From: Rhizobiales bacterium Ga0077524
GTDB taxonomy: Bacteria > Pseudomonadota > Alphaproteobacteria > Rhizobiales > Hyphomicrobiaceae
NCBI GenBank assembly: GCA_001464755.1
Contig: LNDR01000403.1
Coordinates: 1-43,693, forward strand
DNA: 43,693 nt
Reading direction: 5' to 3'
The notes beneath the pieces are model-generated. The model saw nothing but the letters and a program-made list of their open reading frames with translations, did no database searches and was not told the DNA's origin. The position numbers and the translations under genes were made by a program. Positions 10,530 to 19,129 of the stretch are shown in pieces (the first letter of the stretch is position 1; every line of letters starts with the position of its first letter).

Positions 10530-12161
10530 ATGACGAGCTCGGACGAGACCTTCGACTACATCGTCAGCGGCGCCGGCTCTGCGGGGGCGGCGGTGGCGGC
10601 ACGGCTGTCCGAGAGCGGCCGCTATCGGGTGCTGCTGCTCGAGGCTGGACCGCCCGACACCAACCCTTGGATCCACATTCCGCTCGGGTTCGCCAAGACC
10701 TATGTCGATCCCCGCGTGAACTGGAAGTTCGAGAGCGCGCCGCACCCTCGGCTCGCCGACCGCCAGATCTATGTTCCGCGTGGCAAGACGCTCGGCGGCA
10801 CGTCGTCGATCAACGGCATGGTCTACATGCGCGGCCATCCGCGCGATTACGACGGCTGGCGCCAACAGGGCTGCGTCGGCTGGGATTGGGACAACGTGCT
10901 GCCGTTTTTCAAGAAGGCCCAGAATCAGGCTCGTGGCGCCAGCGCCTTCCACGGCGTCGGAGGGCCGCTCAATGTCTCGGATACGCCGGAGCGCTCGGAG
11001 CTGGCCGAGGCGTTGATCGCATCGGCAGGAACTCTCGGCATTTCGCGAACCGAGGACTTCAACGGGCCATCACAGGACGGCGCCGGCTATTACCAGACCA
11101 CGACGGGGCAAAGCCGCCGCTGGAGTTCGGCCAAGGCCTATCTGCAACCCGCGCGCGGTCGCGCCAATCTGGTGATCAGGCCGAACGCGCAGGCGACGCG
11201 TATCCTCTTCGAGGGGCTGCGCGCGGTCGGTATCGAGTACCAGGCCGGGACTGGCCGGCGCCGCGCGCGCGCCCATCGCGAGGTGATCGTCTCAGGCGGT
11301 GCTTATGGATCTCCTCAGCTCCTGCAACTGTCAGGTGTGGGCCCAGCCGACCATCTGCGCGAGATGGGTGTCGATGTTGTTCGCGACATGTCTGCCGTCG
11401 GCGCCAATCTGCACGATCACTTCGGGATCTATCTGATGTGGCGATGCTCCAAGGCGATCACCCTGAACGATCTTGAGAACAGCTGGCCGCGAAAGATCAT
11501 GGCGGCTCTGCGCTACGGTCTCATGCGTGACGGCCCTATGGCGGTCAACGGCATTCGCGCCGGCGTACTCGCTAGGTCCGATCGTAGCCTGGAGCGGCCA
11601 GACCTGCAGATCAACCTGCTGGAATGGAGCACCAAGGAGCGCTCCAAGGATCGCGTCATTCCGCACGATTTTCCAGGCTTTACGCTGGGGCCCGTGCATC
11701 TCGCACCGGACGGGCGCGGCTCGGTGCGTTTGTCGAGCCCCGACCCGCTGGCGCCGCCGCGGATCACGTTCGGCTTCCTTGGCTCCGAGTACGACATGCG
11801 CGCCATGGTGGCTGGCGTGAAGCTCGCCCGGGAGCTTGCCGCGCAGCCGGCGCTTCGCGCTTATGCCGTCGAGGAGATCGTGCCGGGTTGGAAAGCCGCG
11901 AGCGACGCCGATCTCGAGCAGTTCGTGCGCGAGACAGGCGTCACCAATCATCATCCGACCAGCAGTTGCGCCATGGGGACCGGCACCAACACCGTGGTCG
12001 ATCCGCGTCTCAAGGTCCACGGTATCGCGGGGTTGCGCATCGCCGACGCGTCTATCATGCCCGCTGTCGTCTCTGGCAATACTAACGCGCCGTCGATCAT
12101 GATCGGGGAGAAAGCGGCGGCGATGATCCTGGAAGACGCGGCGACCATGGCCGTTGCATGA
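10530..12161 (+). CDS. GMC-family FAD-dependent oxidoreductase (choline/alcohol dehydrogenase-like)
   Basis: The 543-aa product is a glucose-methanol-choline oxidoreductase. The N-terminal FAD-binding motif is GAGSAGAAVAARL (14-26), followed by the second GMC signature GGTSSINGMVYMRGHPRDYD and the family motif GAYGSPQLLQLSGVGP. Near the C-terminus lie the active-site region NHHPTSSCAMG (catalytic His) and NTNAPSIMIGEKAA. Substrate is probably an alcohol or choline-like compound, but the sequence does not say which. ATG 10530 is preferred because GGAAG lies 9 bases upstream; ATG 10515 in frame lacks a ribosome-binding site. No partner aldehyde dehydrogenase or transporter is adjacent. It diverges from the YcjX-like gene. 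Confidence 0.92.
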   Translation: MTSSDETFDYIVSGAGSAGAAVAARLSESGRYRVLLLEAGPPDTNPWIHIPLGFAKTYVDPRVNWKFESAPHPRLADRQIYVPRGKTLGGTSSINGMVYMRGHPRDYDGWRQQGCVGWDWDNVLPFFKKAQNQARGASAFHGVGGPLNVSDTPERSELAEALIASAGTLGISRTEDFNGPSQDGAGYYQTTTGQSRRWSSAKAYLQPARGRANLVIRPNAQATRILFEGLRAVGIEYQAGTGRRRARAHREVIVSGGAYGSPQLLQLSGVGPADHLREMGVDVVRDMSAVGANLHDHFGIYLMWRCSKAITLNDLENSWPRKIMAALRYGLMRDGPMAVNGIRAGVLARSDRSLERPDLQINLLEWSTKERSKDRVIPHDFPGFTLGPVHLAPDGRGSVRLSSPDPLAPPRITFGFLGSEYDMRAMVAGVKLARELAAQPALRAYAVEEIVPGWKAASDADLEQFVRETGVTNHHPTSSCAMGTGTNTVVDPRLKVHGIAGLRIADASIMPAVVSGNTNAPSIMIGEKAAAMILEDAATMAVA

Positions 12162-12293
12162 GGGACACGAGTGTCCCGGATTGCGCCGCAATTGAGCGGC
12201 TGCGGCTGGCCACGGGGCTCTGGTCCGCGATAAGTGTACGGCGAGGGCCGTGATTGTTTGGGCTGAAAGAAGCGGCGCCCCTTAATACTCGGA

Positions 12294-12396
12294 ATTTATA
12301 CAAGGCAGAATTGTAATTCTCTCGTCAGTTCTATTTCCGTTTGGTCACATCAGTTGATCCGCGAGACACAAAATCGCCCCAGACGTGTCTCTTTTT
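12294..12396 (+). ncRNA. candidate small RNA (unidentified)
   Basis: An orphan terminator ends at 12396, 200 bases beyond the nearest stop codon. A promoter-like pair, TTGGGC (12258-12263) and TTAATA (12282-12287) with an 18-base spacer, would start a transcript near 12294 of about 100 nt. The transcript would carry a small 5' hairpin GAATT-gt-AATTC and a 3' terminator. Alternatively the terminator simply serves the GMC gene. No known sRNA family was recognised. Confidence 0.3.
12363..12396 (+). terminator. rho-independent terminator
   Basis: Stem GAGACAC (12363-12369) pairs with GTGTCTC (12385-12391), with a 15-nt loop, followed directly by TTTTT (12392-12396). It could end the GMC transcript or a small RNA. 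Confidence 0.6.
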
Positions 12397-12668
12397 GCAC
12401 ACGTTCAAAGTCAAAATCATCGTCATCGGACGACGTTGATTTGGCGCTCCACCCAGTCCGGATCGCCACCAAGGGGGAAGTCAAACACCAGATATCGCAA
12501 GCCGGCGTTTGCCGGAGCGGGGGCGCATGCCCAATCCGCTCCTGGCGACCGGCGAGACATTGGCCAGATGACGACGACGTCGGCGCGCTCCGCTGTCGAT
12601 GAGACGTTTCTGGCCTCAAAGAACGGACCGTTTCCTGCCGGGCGCCCTCCCGGTGGTGGGCGGCCCGC

Positions 12669-12853
12669 CCGGGACGGCGGCGAACCCCGCTACGCCGCCG
12701 TCCCGGCTCAGCTCGGCCGGCCGCAACCCTGCAAGGGGCCCGCGGTGGCCGTGCCCTCTGCCGGAAGGTTCCGCCTGGCGCCGCACCGCCACACCTCCCT
12801 CCCCGACGCGGCCCAGGTGGCTCCTTCCGGCAGTTGGCCTCTCCCGGGGCACG
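12669..12853. repeat. very GC-rich double inverted-repeat element
   Basis: Two strong stem-loops lie side by side. The first is a perfect 14-bp hairpin (12669-12682 with 12693-12706, 10-nt loop). The second is a 104-nt multi-tier hairpin (12750-12853): outer stem CGTGCCC/GGGCACG, then TGCCGGAAGG/CCTTCCGGCA, then CC/GG, CCTGG/CCAGG and GCCGC/GCGGC. Small internal loops separate the tiers, and the 5' and 3' arms match at each one. The element lies upstream of the leuA promoter and is not part of the leuA leader. It may be a structured RNA on either strand or a palindromic intergenic repeat. RNase P, SRP, tmRNA and 6S signatures were looked for and not found. Confidence 0.6.
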
Positions 12854-12882
12854 CGCATAGCGCCCGTCGTCTCACGCGGCAC

Positions 12883-12911
12883 TTGCATTCCGGCCCGCGA
12901 AACGCTTTAAC
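12883..12911 (+). promoter_or_regulatory. candidate leuA promoter
   Basis: TTGCAT (12883-12888), a 17-base spacer, then TTTAAC (12906-12911). Placement about 50 bases before the leader-peptide ATG suits an attenuated biosynthetic gene. The leader RNA would run about 300 nt to the leuA start. Confidence 0.45.
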
Positions 12912-12964
12912 TTGTGGTCTAGAAGGCAACGTCGCCCGTAGGCGGCACCGGAAAAGCCGGAACA

Positions 12965-13099
12965 ATGACGCGCGCGACAAATTCAGCAATCGAGCTGACC
13001 GCCACGGCCTCCAGGCCTGGCCTGTCGTCGTGTGGGCTGTCTCCGCGTGCCCAATCTCCGCGTGCCTTGAGCCTCACCCTCCTCCTTACCAGCCCCTGA
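12965..13099 (+). CDS. leucine-rich leader peptide of leuA (attenuation)
   Basis: A 44-codon open frame starts at ATG 12965 (GGAAAAG at about 12950) and stops with TGA at 13097-13099. Near its end lie five Leu codons in seven (TTG AGC CTC ACC CTC CTC CTT, 13067-13087), and the stop falls inside a hairpin just downstream. This is the classical layout of a leucine leader peptide: ribosome stalling on Leu codons when leucine is scarce would change folding of the RNA ahead of leuA. Leader-peptide control of leuA is known in alphaproteobacteria. The sequence N-terminal to the Leu run need not be conserved, and the true start could be internal. Confidence 0.6.
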   Translation: MTRATNSAIELTATASRPGLSSCGLSPRAQSPRALSLTLLLTSP

Positions 13100-13143
13100 G
13101 CCGATCAAGCTCGGACCACTTGGTCTCGGGCGGCGCTCAGGGG
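13093..13143 (+). promoter_or_regulatory. attenuator-type hairpin before leuA
   Basis: CCCCTGAGC (13093-13101) pairs perfectly with GCTCAGGGG (13135-13143) and overlaps the leader peptide stop. Inner hairpins CCGA-tcaagc-TCGG and GACC-actt-GGTC compete, and a further stem GGGCTG/CGGCCC (about 13160-13185) lies closer to leuA. There is no T-run after the main stem, so control may act on translation or on Rho rather than by intrinsic termination. Confidence 0.45.
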
Positions 13144-13214
13144 ACCGAACGGCTAACCGGGCTGATGGATCATTGGCCGGCCCCATGAGGCTGGCTGCAC
13201 GAAGGAACAAAGTT

Positions 13215-14816
13215 ATGAGCCAAACGGGCAAGCACGACACTGCCACCGTCATCGCCGAGAATGCGGCCAAGGACCCCAAGGACCGGGTCCTCATCTTCGA
13301 CACCACGCTGCGCGATGGCGAGCAGTCGCCCGGCGCCGCCATGACGCTCGAAGACAAGCTGCGTGTCGCCGAGGTGCTCGACGAGATGGGCGTCGACATC
13401 ATCGAGGCCGGTTTCCCGATCTCGTCCAACGGCGACTTCGAGGCCGTCTGCGAGATCGCGAAGCTGGTCAAGAACTCGGTCGTCTGCGGTCTGTCGCGTT
13501 CGAGCTTTGCCGACATCGACCGCGCAGGCGAGGCCGTGAAGTTCGCCAAGTACCCGCGCATCCATACGTTCATCTCGACGAGCCCCGTTCATCGCAAGTG
13601 GAAGCTGCAGATGGACGCCGAGCAGGTGATCGACGCGGTCGGTGCCAGCGTTTCCCGCGCGCGAAACTATACCGACAACGTCGAGTGGAGCGCCGAGGAC
13701 GCGACGCGCACCGAGTGGGACGTGCTGTTCCGGTGCTGCGAACTCGCGATCAAGCAGGGCGCCACCACGATCAACATCCCGGACACGGTCGGCTACTCCG
13801 TACCGGAGGAGTACTACGCCCTCATCAAGCGTCTCCGCGAGGAGGTGCCGGGCGGTGACAAGGTGGTCTGGTCGACGCACTGCCACAACGATCTCGGCAT
13901 GGCGGTCGCCAACTCGCTCGCGGGCGTGCGCGCCGGAGCGCGGCAGATCGAATGCACCATCAACGGCCTCGGTGAGCGAGCGGGCAACGCCGCCCTCGAG
14001 GAGATCGTGATGGCATTGAAGGTGCGCGGCGACATCCTCCCCTATTGGACGGAGGTCGATTCGACGAAGTTCGTGCGTGCCTCGAAGCTGGTGGCGGCCG
14101 TGTCGGCTTTCCCCGTGCAGTACAACAAGGCCGTCGTCGGCCGGAACGCCTTCGCGCACGAGAGCGGCATCCATCAGGACGGCATGCTGAAGAACATCGA
14201 GACCTACGAGATCATGCGGCCGGAGAGTGTGGGCCTGTCGAAGTCGACGCTGTCGCTCGGCAAGCTGTCGGGACGCGCTGCCTTCCGCGACAAGCTCAAG
14301 CAGCTCGGCTACGAGCTGGGCGACAACGCTTTCCAGGATGCGTTCCGTCGCTTCAAGGATCTGGCCGACAAGAAGAAGCTCGTGTTCGACGAGGACATCG
14401 AGGCGCTCGTCGATCAGGAGGTCGCGACGCAGTACGACCGCATCAAGCTGGTGGGCCTGAGCGTCGCGGCTGGGCTCGGTGTCGCGCCGAAGGCGACGCT
14501 GGCGCTCGAGATCGACGGCCAGCGCCACGAGCACGAGACGGTCGGCGACGGCCCGGTCGACGCCATCTTCAAGTGCATCAAGGCGCTCGTCCCGCACGAG
14601 GCCCGCCTGCCGCTCTACCAGGTCTCGGCTGTGACCGAAGGCACCGACGCGCAGGCCGAGGTGATGGTGCGGCTCGAGGAGAACGGCAAGGAGGTGACCG
14701 GCCGCGGCGCCGACACCGACACGATGGTCGCCTCCGCCCGCGCCTACGTCGCAGCCCTCAACAAGCTGATGATGAAGCGCCTGCGCGGGCCCCATGCGCA
14801 GGCGATGACGGGGTGA
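13215..14816 (+). CDS. leuA: 2-isopropylmalate synthase
   Basis: First committed step of leucine synthesis: acetyl-CoA plus 2-oxoisovalerate gives 2-isopropylmalate. The 533-aa product has the catalytic TIM barrel with the HMGL/IPMS signature ([14 protein letters not shown], about residues 27-40), the metal-binding motif [15 protein letters not shown] with the His pair, and [14 protein letters not shown]. The C-terminal LeuA dimer domain, where leucine feedback binds, follows ([20 protein letters not shown] to the end). ATG 13215 is chosen because AAGGA precedes it (13202-13206) and MSQ... fits; an upstream in-frame start at 13173 is less likely. A leucine-rich leader peptide and hairpin upstream suggest attenuation control. 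No other leu genes are adjacent. Confidence 0.96.
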   Translation: MSQTGKHDTATVIAENAAKDPKDRVLIFDTTLRDGEQSPGAAMTLEDKLRVAEVLDEMGVDIIEAGFPISSNGDFEAVCEIAKLVKNSVVCGLSRSSFADIDRAGEAVKFAKYPRIHTFISTSPVHRKWKLQMDAEQVIDAVGASVSRARNYTDNVEWSAEDATRTEWDVLFRCCELAIKQGATTINIPDTVGYSVPEEYYALIKRLREEVPGGDKVVWSTHCHNDLGMAVANSLAGVRAGARQIECTINGLGERAGNAALEEIVMALKVRGDILPYWTEVDSTKFVRASKLVAAVSAFPVQYNKAVVGRNAFAHESGIHQDGMLKNIETYEIMRPESVGLSKSTLSLGKLSGRAAFRDKLKQLGYELGDNAFQDAFRRFKDLADKKKLVFDEDIEALVDQEVATQYDRIKLVGLSVAAGLGVAPKATLALEIDGQRHEHETVGDGPVDAIFKCIKALVPHEARLPLYQVSAVTEGTDAQAEVMVRLEENGKEVTGRGADTDTMVASARAYVAALNKLMMKRLRGPHAQAMTG

Positions 14817-14822
14817 GACGTC

Positions 14823-14851
14823 AAGTGCGAGGGTTGCCCGCCCTCGCGCTT
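14823..14851 (+). terminator. probable terminator after leuA
   Basis: An 11-bp stem, AAGTGCGAGGG (14823-14833) with CCCTCGCGCTT (14841-14851, one G-U), and a 7-nt loop, lies six bases after the leuA stop. The T-tail is short (TTACGG), so it may be a weak or Rho-assisted terminator. Confidence 0.55.
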
Positions 14852-14918
14852 ACGGCCAAAGGGCTCGGCCCTGCGGCGACCGGTAGACGATCGAAAGCAT
14901 GCGCGTCGTGCGGGGACC

Positions 14919-15440
14919 ATGAGCGTTGTCGATATTGCACTCCGGTTGATCGGGGCGTTCTATATGTTCGGCGGCGTCGTGGTGGTGCGCGCGTTCGCGA
15001 TGTCGCGCTTCCTCGACGATGCGCTCGACCGGCTCGGCGGTGTCAAACCGGGGAAAGCAGAAGCCGCGCGGGCGGTCTGGAACGTCGGGACTGCGCTGCT
15101 GACGTTTGCCGGCGGAGTGAGCCTGTTGCTACTGTCCGACCTCGCACCCCGGCTGTTCCTTGCCTCGCTGGCGTGGCAGGCGATTTATCTCGGGTGGCTT
15201 GCGCCGCAAGTGCTCGACGCCTCGGACCCAGCGGACGCAGTCGGGCGGCAGCAATCGACTCACGCGCTCGTCGTCTACAGCGCAGCAACGGGATGGGTGG
15301 TCTGGGCTTGGTGGCATGGCCGGCTTTTGCCGTGGCATGAACTGCCGAATTGGGCATTGGTTCCAGGCGTGGCGGCTGTTGCCGTGCTTGCCGGATATGC
15401 GGCGTGGATTGCGTTGCGGCCAGCGTCCGACGGGGGCTGA
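14919..15440 (+). CDS. hypothetical four-helix membrane protein
   Basis: The 173-aa product is very hydrophobic, with about four predicted transmembrane helices: IALRLIGAFYMFGGVVVV (6-23), ALLTFAGGVSLLLLSDLA plus LFLASLAWQAIYLGWLAP (about 58-95), HALVVYSAATGWVVWAWW (about 115-132) and LVPGVAAVAVLAGYAAWIAL (about 147-166). No family was recognised. ATG 14919 is preceded by GGGGA. It lies 68 bases upstream of the TIR-fusion gene in the same direction, so the two might be co-transcribed, but there is no overlap and no functional link can be claimed. Confidence 0.7.
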   Translation: MSVVDIALRLIGAFYMFGGVVVVRAFAMSRFLDDALDRLGGVKPGKAEAARAVWNVGTALLTFAGGVSLLLLSDLAPRLFLASLAWQAIYLGWLAPQVLDASDPADAVGRQQSTHALVVYSAATGWVVWAWWHGRLLPWHELPNWALVPGVAAVAVLAGYAAWIALRPASDGG

Positions 15441-15508
15441 GCGACGTTGTCACATCGTCCGACCCACGATAGCTTGGCGACGAACCAGTTCGCGTGGATC
15501 GGCAGGCG

Positions 15509-17011
15509 ATGACCGGCAGGATTTTTCTCAACTACCGGCGCGCGGACGCAGAGGCCTGGGCGGATCGGGTGTTCGAGCGACTGGTCCGGCAATTCCCGCG
15601 CGAGAACGTGTTCATGGACATCGACGGGAACATTCCGTTCGGTTTCCCATGGGCCAAGTGGCTGGACGATCAGGTCGCCGCCTGCGACCTGATGCTGGTT
15701 CTGATCGGGCGGACCTGGGTCGCCGAGTTCCAGGCGCGAGCCGACCCGGACGAGCGCGATTTCGTGCGGGTCGAGATCGAGAGCGCGCTAGCGCGGCGCA
15801 TTCCGGTAGTTCCGGTCTTCCTTGGCGATGCGCCGGTCCCGAAGAGCGCCGATCTCCCCCCAAGCGTGCGCCCGCTGCTGGCCCTCCAGTCGGCACGCCT
15901 GCAGCGACTGAGCTTCGATAGTGATGCAGAAGTGCTGGTGACGGGAGTGGCGCGCTCGATCGCTTTGGCGCGAGGCGAGGCTGTGCCGGCAGCGGTAGTA
16001 CAGCGTCCAGCGCCAGTCGCGCCGCCGCCGAAGCCTGAGGATCGCTTCCGCGCCGAGGGCCGTATCCGCATCGAGGCGCCGCACAGTCACGGCGCGCCGA
16101 AGAGCGTCGATGGTGCGGGCTGGCTCCTCCCCGGCGCGGGCCGCACGGAGTGGTTCCGCGACTTGCCCGACGGCCCCGAGATGGTGGTGATCCCGGCGGG
16201 CCACTTCATGATGGGCTCACCGGACGACGAGCCCGGGCGGGTCGGTAAAGGGCACGAGCATGCCGACATTGCGGATTTCGAGGAGCCGCGCCACCGCGTG
16301 ACCATTGCCCAGCCCTTCGCCGTCGGCCGTTGCGCGGTGACGGTGGACGAGTTCGCGGCGTTCGTCACAGCCACCGGTCACATGATGCCGGACGAGATAT
16401 TCACCTACGAGAGCGACAAGTGGGAGCGCCGCAAAGGCCGCACGTGGCGCAACCCCGGCTTCGCGCAGACCGGCCGGCATCCGGTGGTCGGCGTGTCATG
16501 GGACGATGCCGGTGCCTACGCGAAGTGGCTGTCGGAGGCGACCAAAAGAGCCTACCGCCTCCTGTCGGAGGCCGAGTGGGAGTACGCGTGCCGGGGCGGC
16601 CCGTCAGGCGAGGACACGCCGTTCTGGTGGGGCAAGGCCATCACGCCGAGCCAGGCCAACTACGACGGGAATTACGTCTATGCCGGAGGCGGTGACAAGG
16701 GTGCGTACCGCAAAGCCACACTGGCGGTGGACTACTCGGGCGAGAAATTCGAGCCCAACCCCTGGGGCCTGCACCAGATGCACGGCAACGTCTGGGAGTG
16801 GTGCGCGGACGTCTGGTACAATAGTTACGATGGCGCCCCGGCTGCTGGGACGGCACGAGACGGAGCAGATAAAACCGTTTCCCGCGTCGTCCGCGGCGGT
16901 TCCTGGTTCTACGAGCCAAGGTTCCTCCGTTCGGCCTTCCGCGTCAGGTACCTCCCGGTCAACCGCTTCAACGACCTGGGCTTCCGTTTGGCGAGGACGT
17001 TACCTCCTTGA
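15509..17011 (+). CDS. TIR domain - formylglycine-generating-enzyme-fold (C-type-lectin-like) fusion protein
   Basis: The 500-aa product joins two modules. The N-terminus (1-110) is a TIR domain: GRIFLNYRRADAEAWADRVF, the core strand LMLVLIGRTWV (61-71), and DFVRVEIESALARRIPVVPV, with Glu89 at the position of the NAD-cleaving glutamate of TIR enzymes. After a Pro/Ala linker (about 155-215) comes an FGE-sulfatase/SUMF1-type domain (about 220-497): MVVIPAGHFMMGS, HPVVGVSWDDAGAYAKWL, RLLSEAEWEYACRGG, GNVWEWCADVWY, RVVRGGSW and GFRLA. The redox cysteine pair of true formylglycine enzymes is absent from the final segment, so this half is probably a ligand-binding C-type-lectin fold. Such folds are also the variable proteins of diversity-generating retroelements. 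ATG 15509 is used; GTG 15494 is possible. A sensor or defence role is inferred. Confidence 0.9.
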   Translation: MTGRIFLNYRRADAEAWADRVFERLVRQFPRENVFMDIDGNIPFGFPWAKWLDDQVAACDLMLVLIGRTWVAEFQARADPDERDFVRVEIESALARRIPVVPVFLGDAPVPKSADLPPSVRPLLALQSARLQRLSFDSDAEVLVTGVARSIALARGEAVPAAVVQRPAPVAPPPKPEDRFRAEGRIRIEAPHSHGAPKSVDGAGWLLPGAGRTEWFRDLPDGPEMVVIPAGHFMMGSPDDEPGRVGKGHEHADIADFEEPRHRVTIAQPFAVGRCAVTVDEFAAFVTATGHMMPDEIFTYESDKWERRKGRTWRNPGFAQTGRHPVVGVSWDDAGAYAKWLSEATKRAYRLLSEAEWEYACRGGPSGEDTPFWWGKAITPSQANYDGNYVYAGGGDKGAYRKATLAVDYSGEKFEPNPWGLHQMHGNVWEWCADVWYNSYDGAPAAGTARDGADKTVSRVVRGGSWFYEPRFLRSAFRVRYLPVNRFNDLGFRLARTLPP

Positions 17012-17050
17012 TCTTCACAGCCTTACGTCCCGCGCACTGCCAGCGGGCAG

Positions 17051-17079
17051 GCGTCCCGCCGGAGGCGGTTCGGCTTTTT
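17051..17079 (+). terminator. possible terminator after the TIR fusion gene
   Basis: A short GC-rich hairpin (CCGCC-gga-GGCGG, or GCCG paired with CGGC) ends in TTTTT (17075-17079), 40-65 bases after the stop. The stem is short, so this is tentative. Confidence 0.35.
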
Positions 17080-17198
17080 GGGTAGTGGAGGCGGATTTCT
17101 GTCGATGGGCGTGCAGCGCAGCGCGCAGGCACCGTCTTTCCCGCGAGGCTCCCCCTCCCTATCAACCATTCCATGCGGTGGGGTGCTTTCGCCCGTAG

Positions 17199-18536
<1,338 letters not shown>

Positions 18537-18668
18537 GCTGGGTCGAAATTGGTCGAGGCTGGCTCGTAGCTTTACGTGGACTTTACCATCCCGGCATAGA
18601 GTGCCCCTTGTCGCCGGTTCGAGCGTAGAGCGACACACGGTTTTGCGTAACGTGGTCGAGTTGGTCTC

Positions 18669-19004
18669 ATGTCGGTGCAGCGGCGATCCCCTGTGTTGCT
18701 CGTTTGCTGTTGCCTGACGGCCTACTTCGGCTTTCATGCACTTCACGGCAGGCACGGCCTCGAGGCGCGTTCGGGGCTCCAGCAGCGAGCAGTCAAGCTC
18801 GGTGCGGAGCTGCGAGGTCTCGACGCCGTGCGGGCTGCGTTGGAGCGTGAGGTGGCGCTTCTGGGCGCCTCTACTCCCGACCCCGACTATGTCGAGGAGG
18901 TGGCCCGCGGGTTGCTGGGCTACGCCCGGCCCGGCGACCGCATCCTGATCGACCCCGACAGTCGTCTCACGATGCTCTCCAGCGCCAGCAAGGGCTGGCG
19001 ATAA
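18669..19004 (+). CDS. ftsB: FtsB/DivIC-like septum formation initiator
   Basis: A 111-aa bitopic protein: short cytoplasmic N-terminus, one transmembrane helix (about 8-26, PVLLVCCCLTAYFGFHAL), a predicted coiled coil (about 30-67: LEARSGLQQRAVKLGAELRG and following) and a small conserved domain with DPDYVEEVARGLLGYARPGD. This matches the septum formation initiator family, which bridges early and late divisome proteins in the periplasm. Its place between eno and pdhA is typical for alphaproteobacteria and strengthens the call despite weak primary-sequence conservation. ATG 18669 follows no strong ribosome-binding site, but the topology fits. Confidence 0.85.
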   Translation: MSVQRRSPVLLVCCCLTAYFGFHALHGRHGLEARSGLQQRAVKLGAELRGLDAVRAALEREVALLGASTPDPDYVEEVARGLLGYARPGDRILIDPDSRLTMLSSASKGWR

Positions 19005-19129
19005 CGCTCGTCCTCCGTTAATGGACCGGTTTCAGATCGACGCGTGTCCCCTAGCCCGGCCTGTAGCCGTCGTGTAGGCTCGGGAGACCGCTCACGGTCG
19101 ATCAATCGGCTTTCGCGCAAGGAGGATGC

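Larger units (their letters stand above)
12162..12668. other. non-coding stretch after the GMC gene
   Basis: No gene with conserved features was found. The part 12240-12440 is clearly more AT-rich than its surroundings and holds a terminator-like hairpin (12363-12396), a possible promoter, and an imperfect inverted repeat at 12414-12442 (AAATCA-t-CGTC ... GACG-acgt-TGATTT). Open frames crossing 12385-13188 are rich in Pro, Arg and Gly and look like chance translations of GC-rich DNA. Confidence 0.5.

Noticed and set aside
12669..12853. RNase P RNA, SRP RNA, tmRNA, 6S RNA or cobalamin riboswitch in the GC-rich element
   Set aside because: None of the conserved sequence signatures of these families was found on either strand (for example the RNase P GAGGAAAGTCCGG core or the SRP GGAA-capped domain IV).
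12385..13188. 267-codon open frame before leuA
   Set aside because: Pro/Arg/Gly-rich chance translation across the inverted-repeat element and leader region, with no domain and no good start.
13170..14795. 541-codon minus-strand frame opposite leuA
   Set aside because: Shadow of leuA; no motifs, and leuA is unmistakable.
15509..17011. Active formylglycine-generating enzyme or sulfatase-modifying factor
   Set aside because: The catalytic Cys pair is missing from the C-terminal segment, and no sulfatase gene is nearby.
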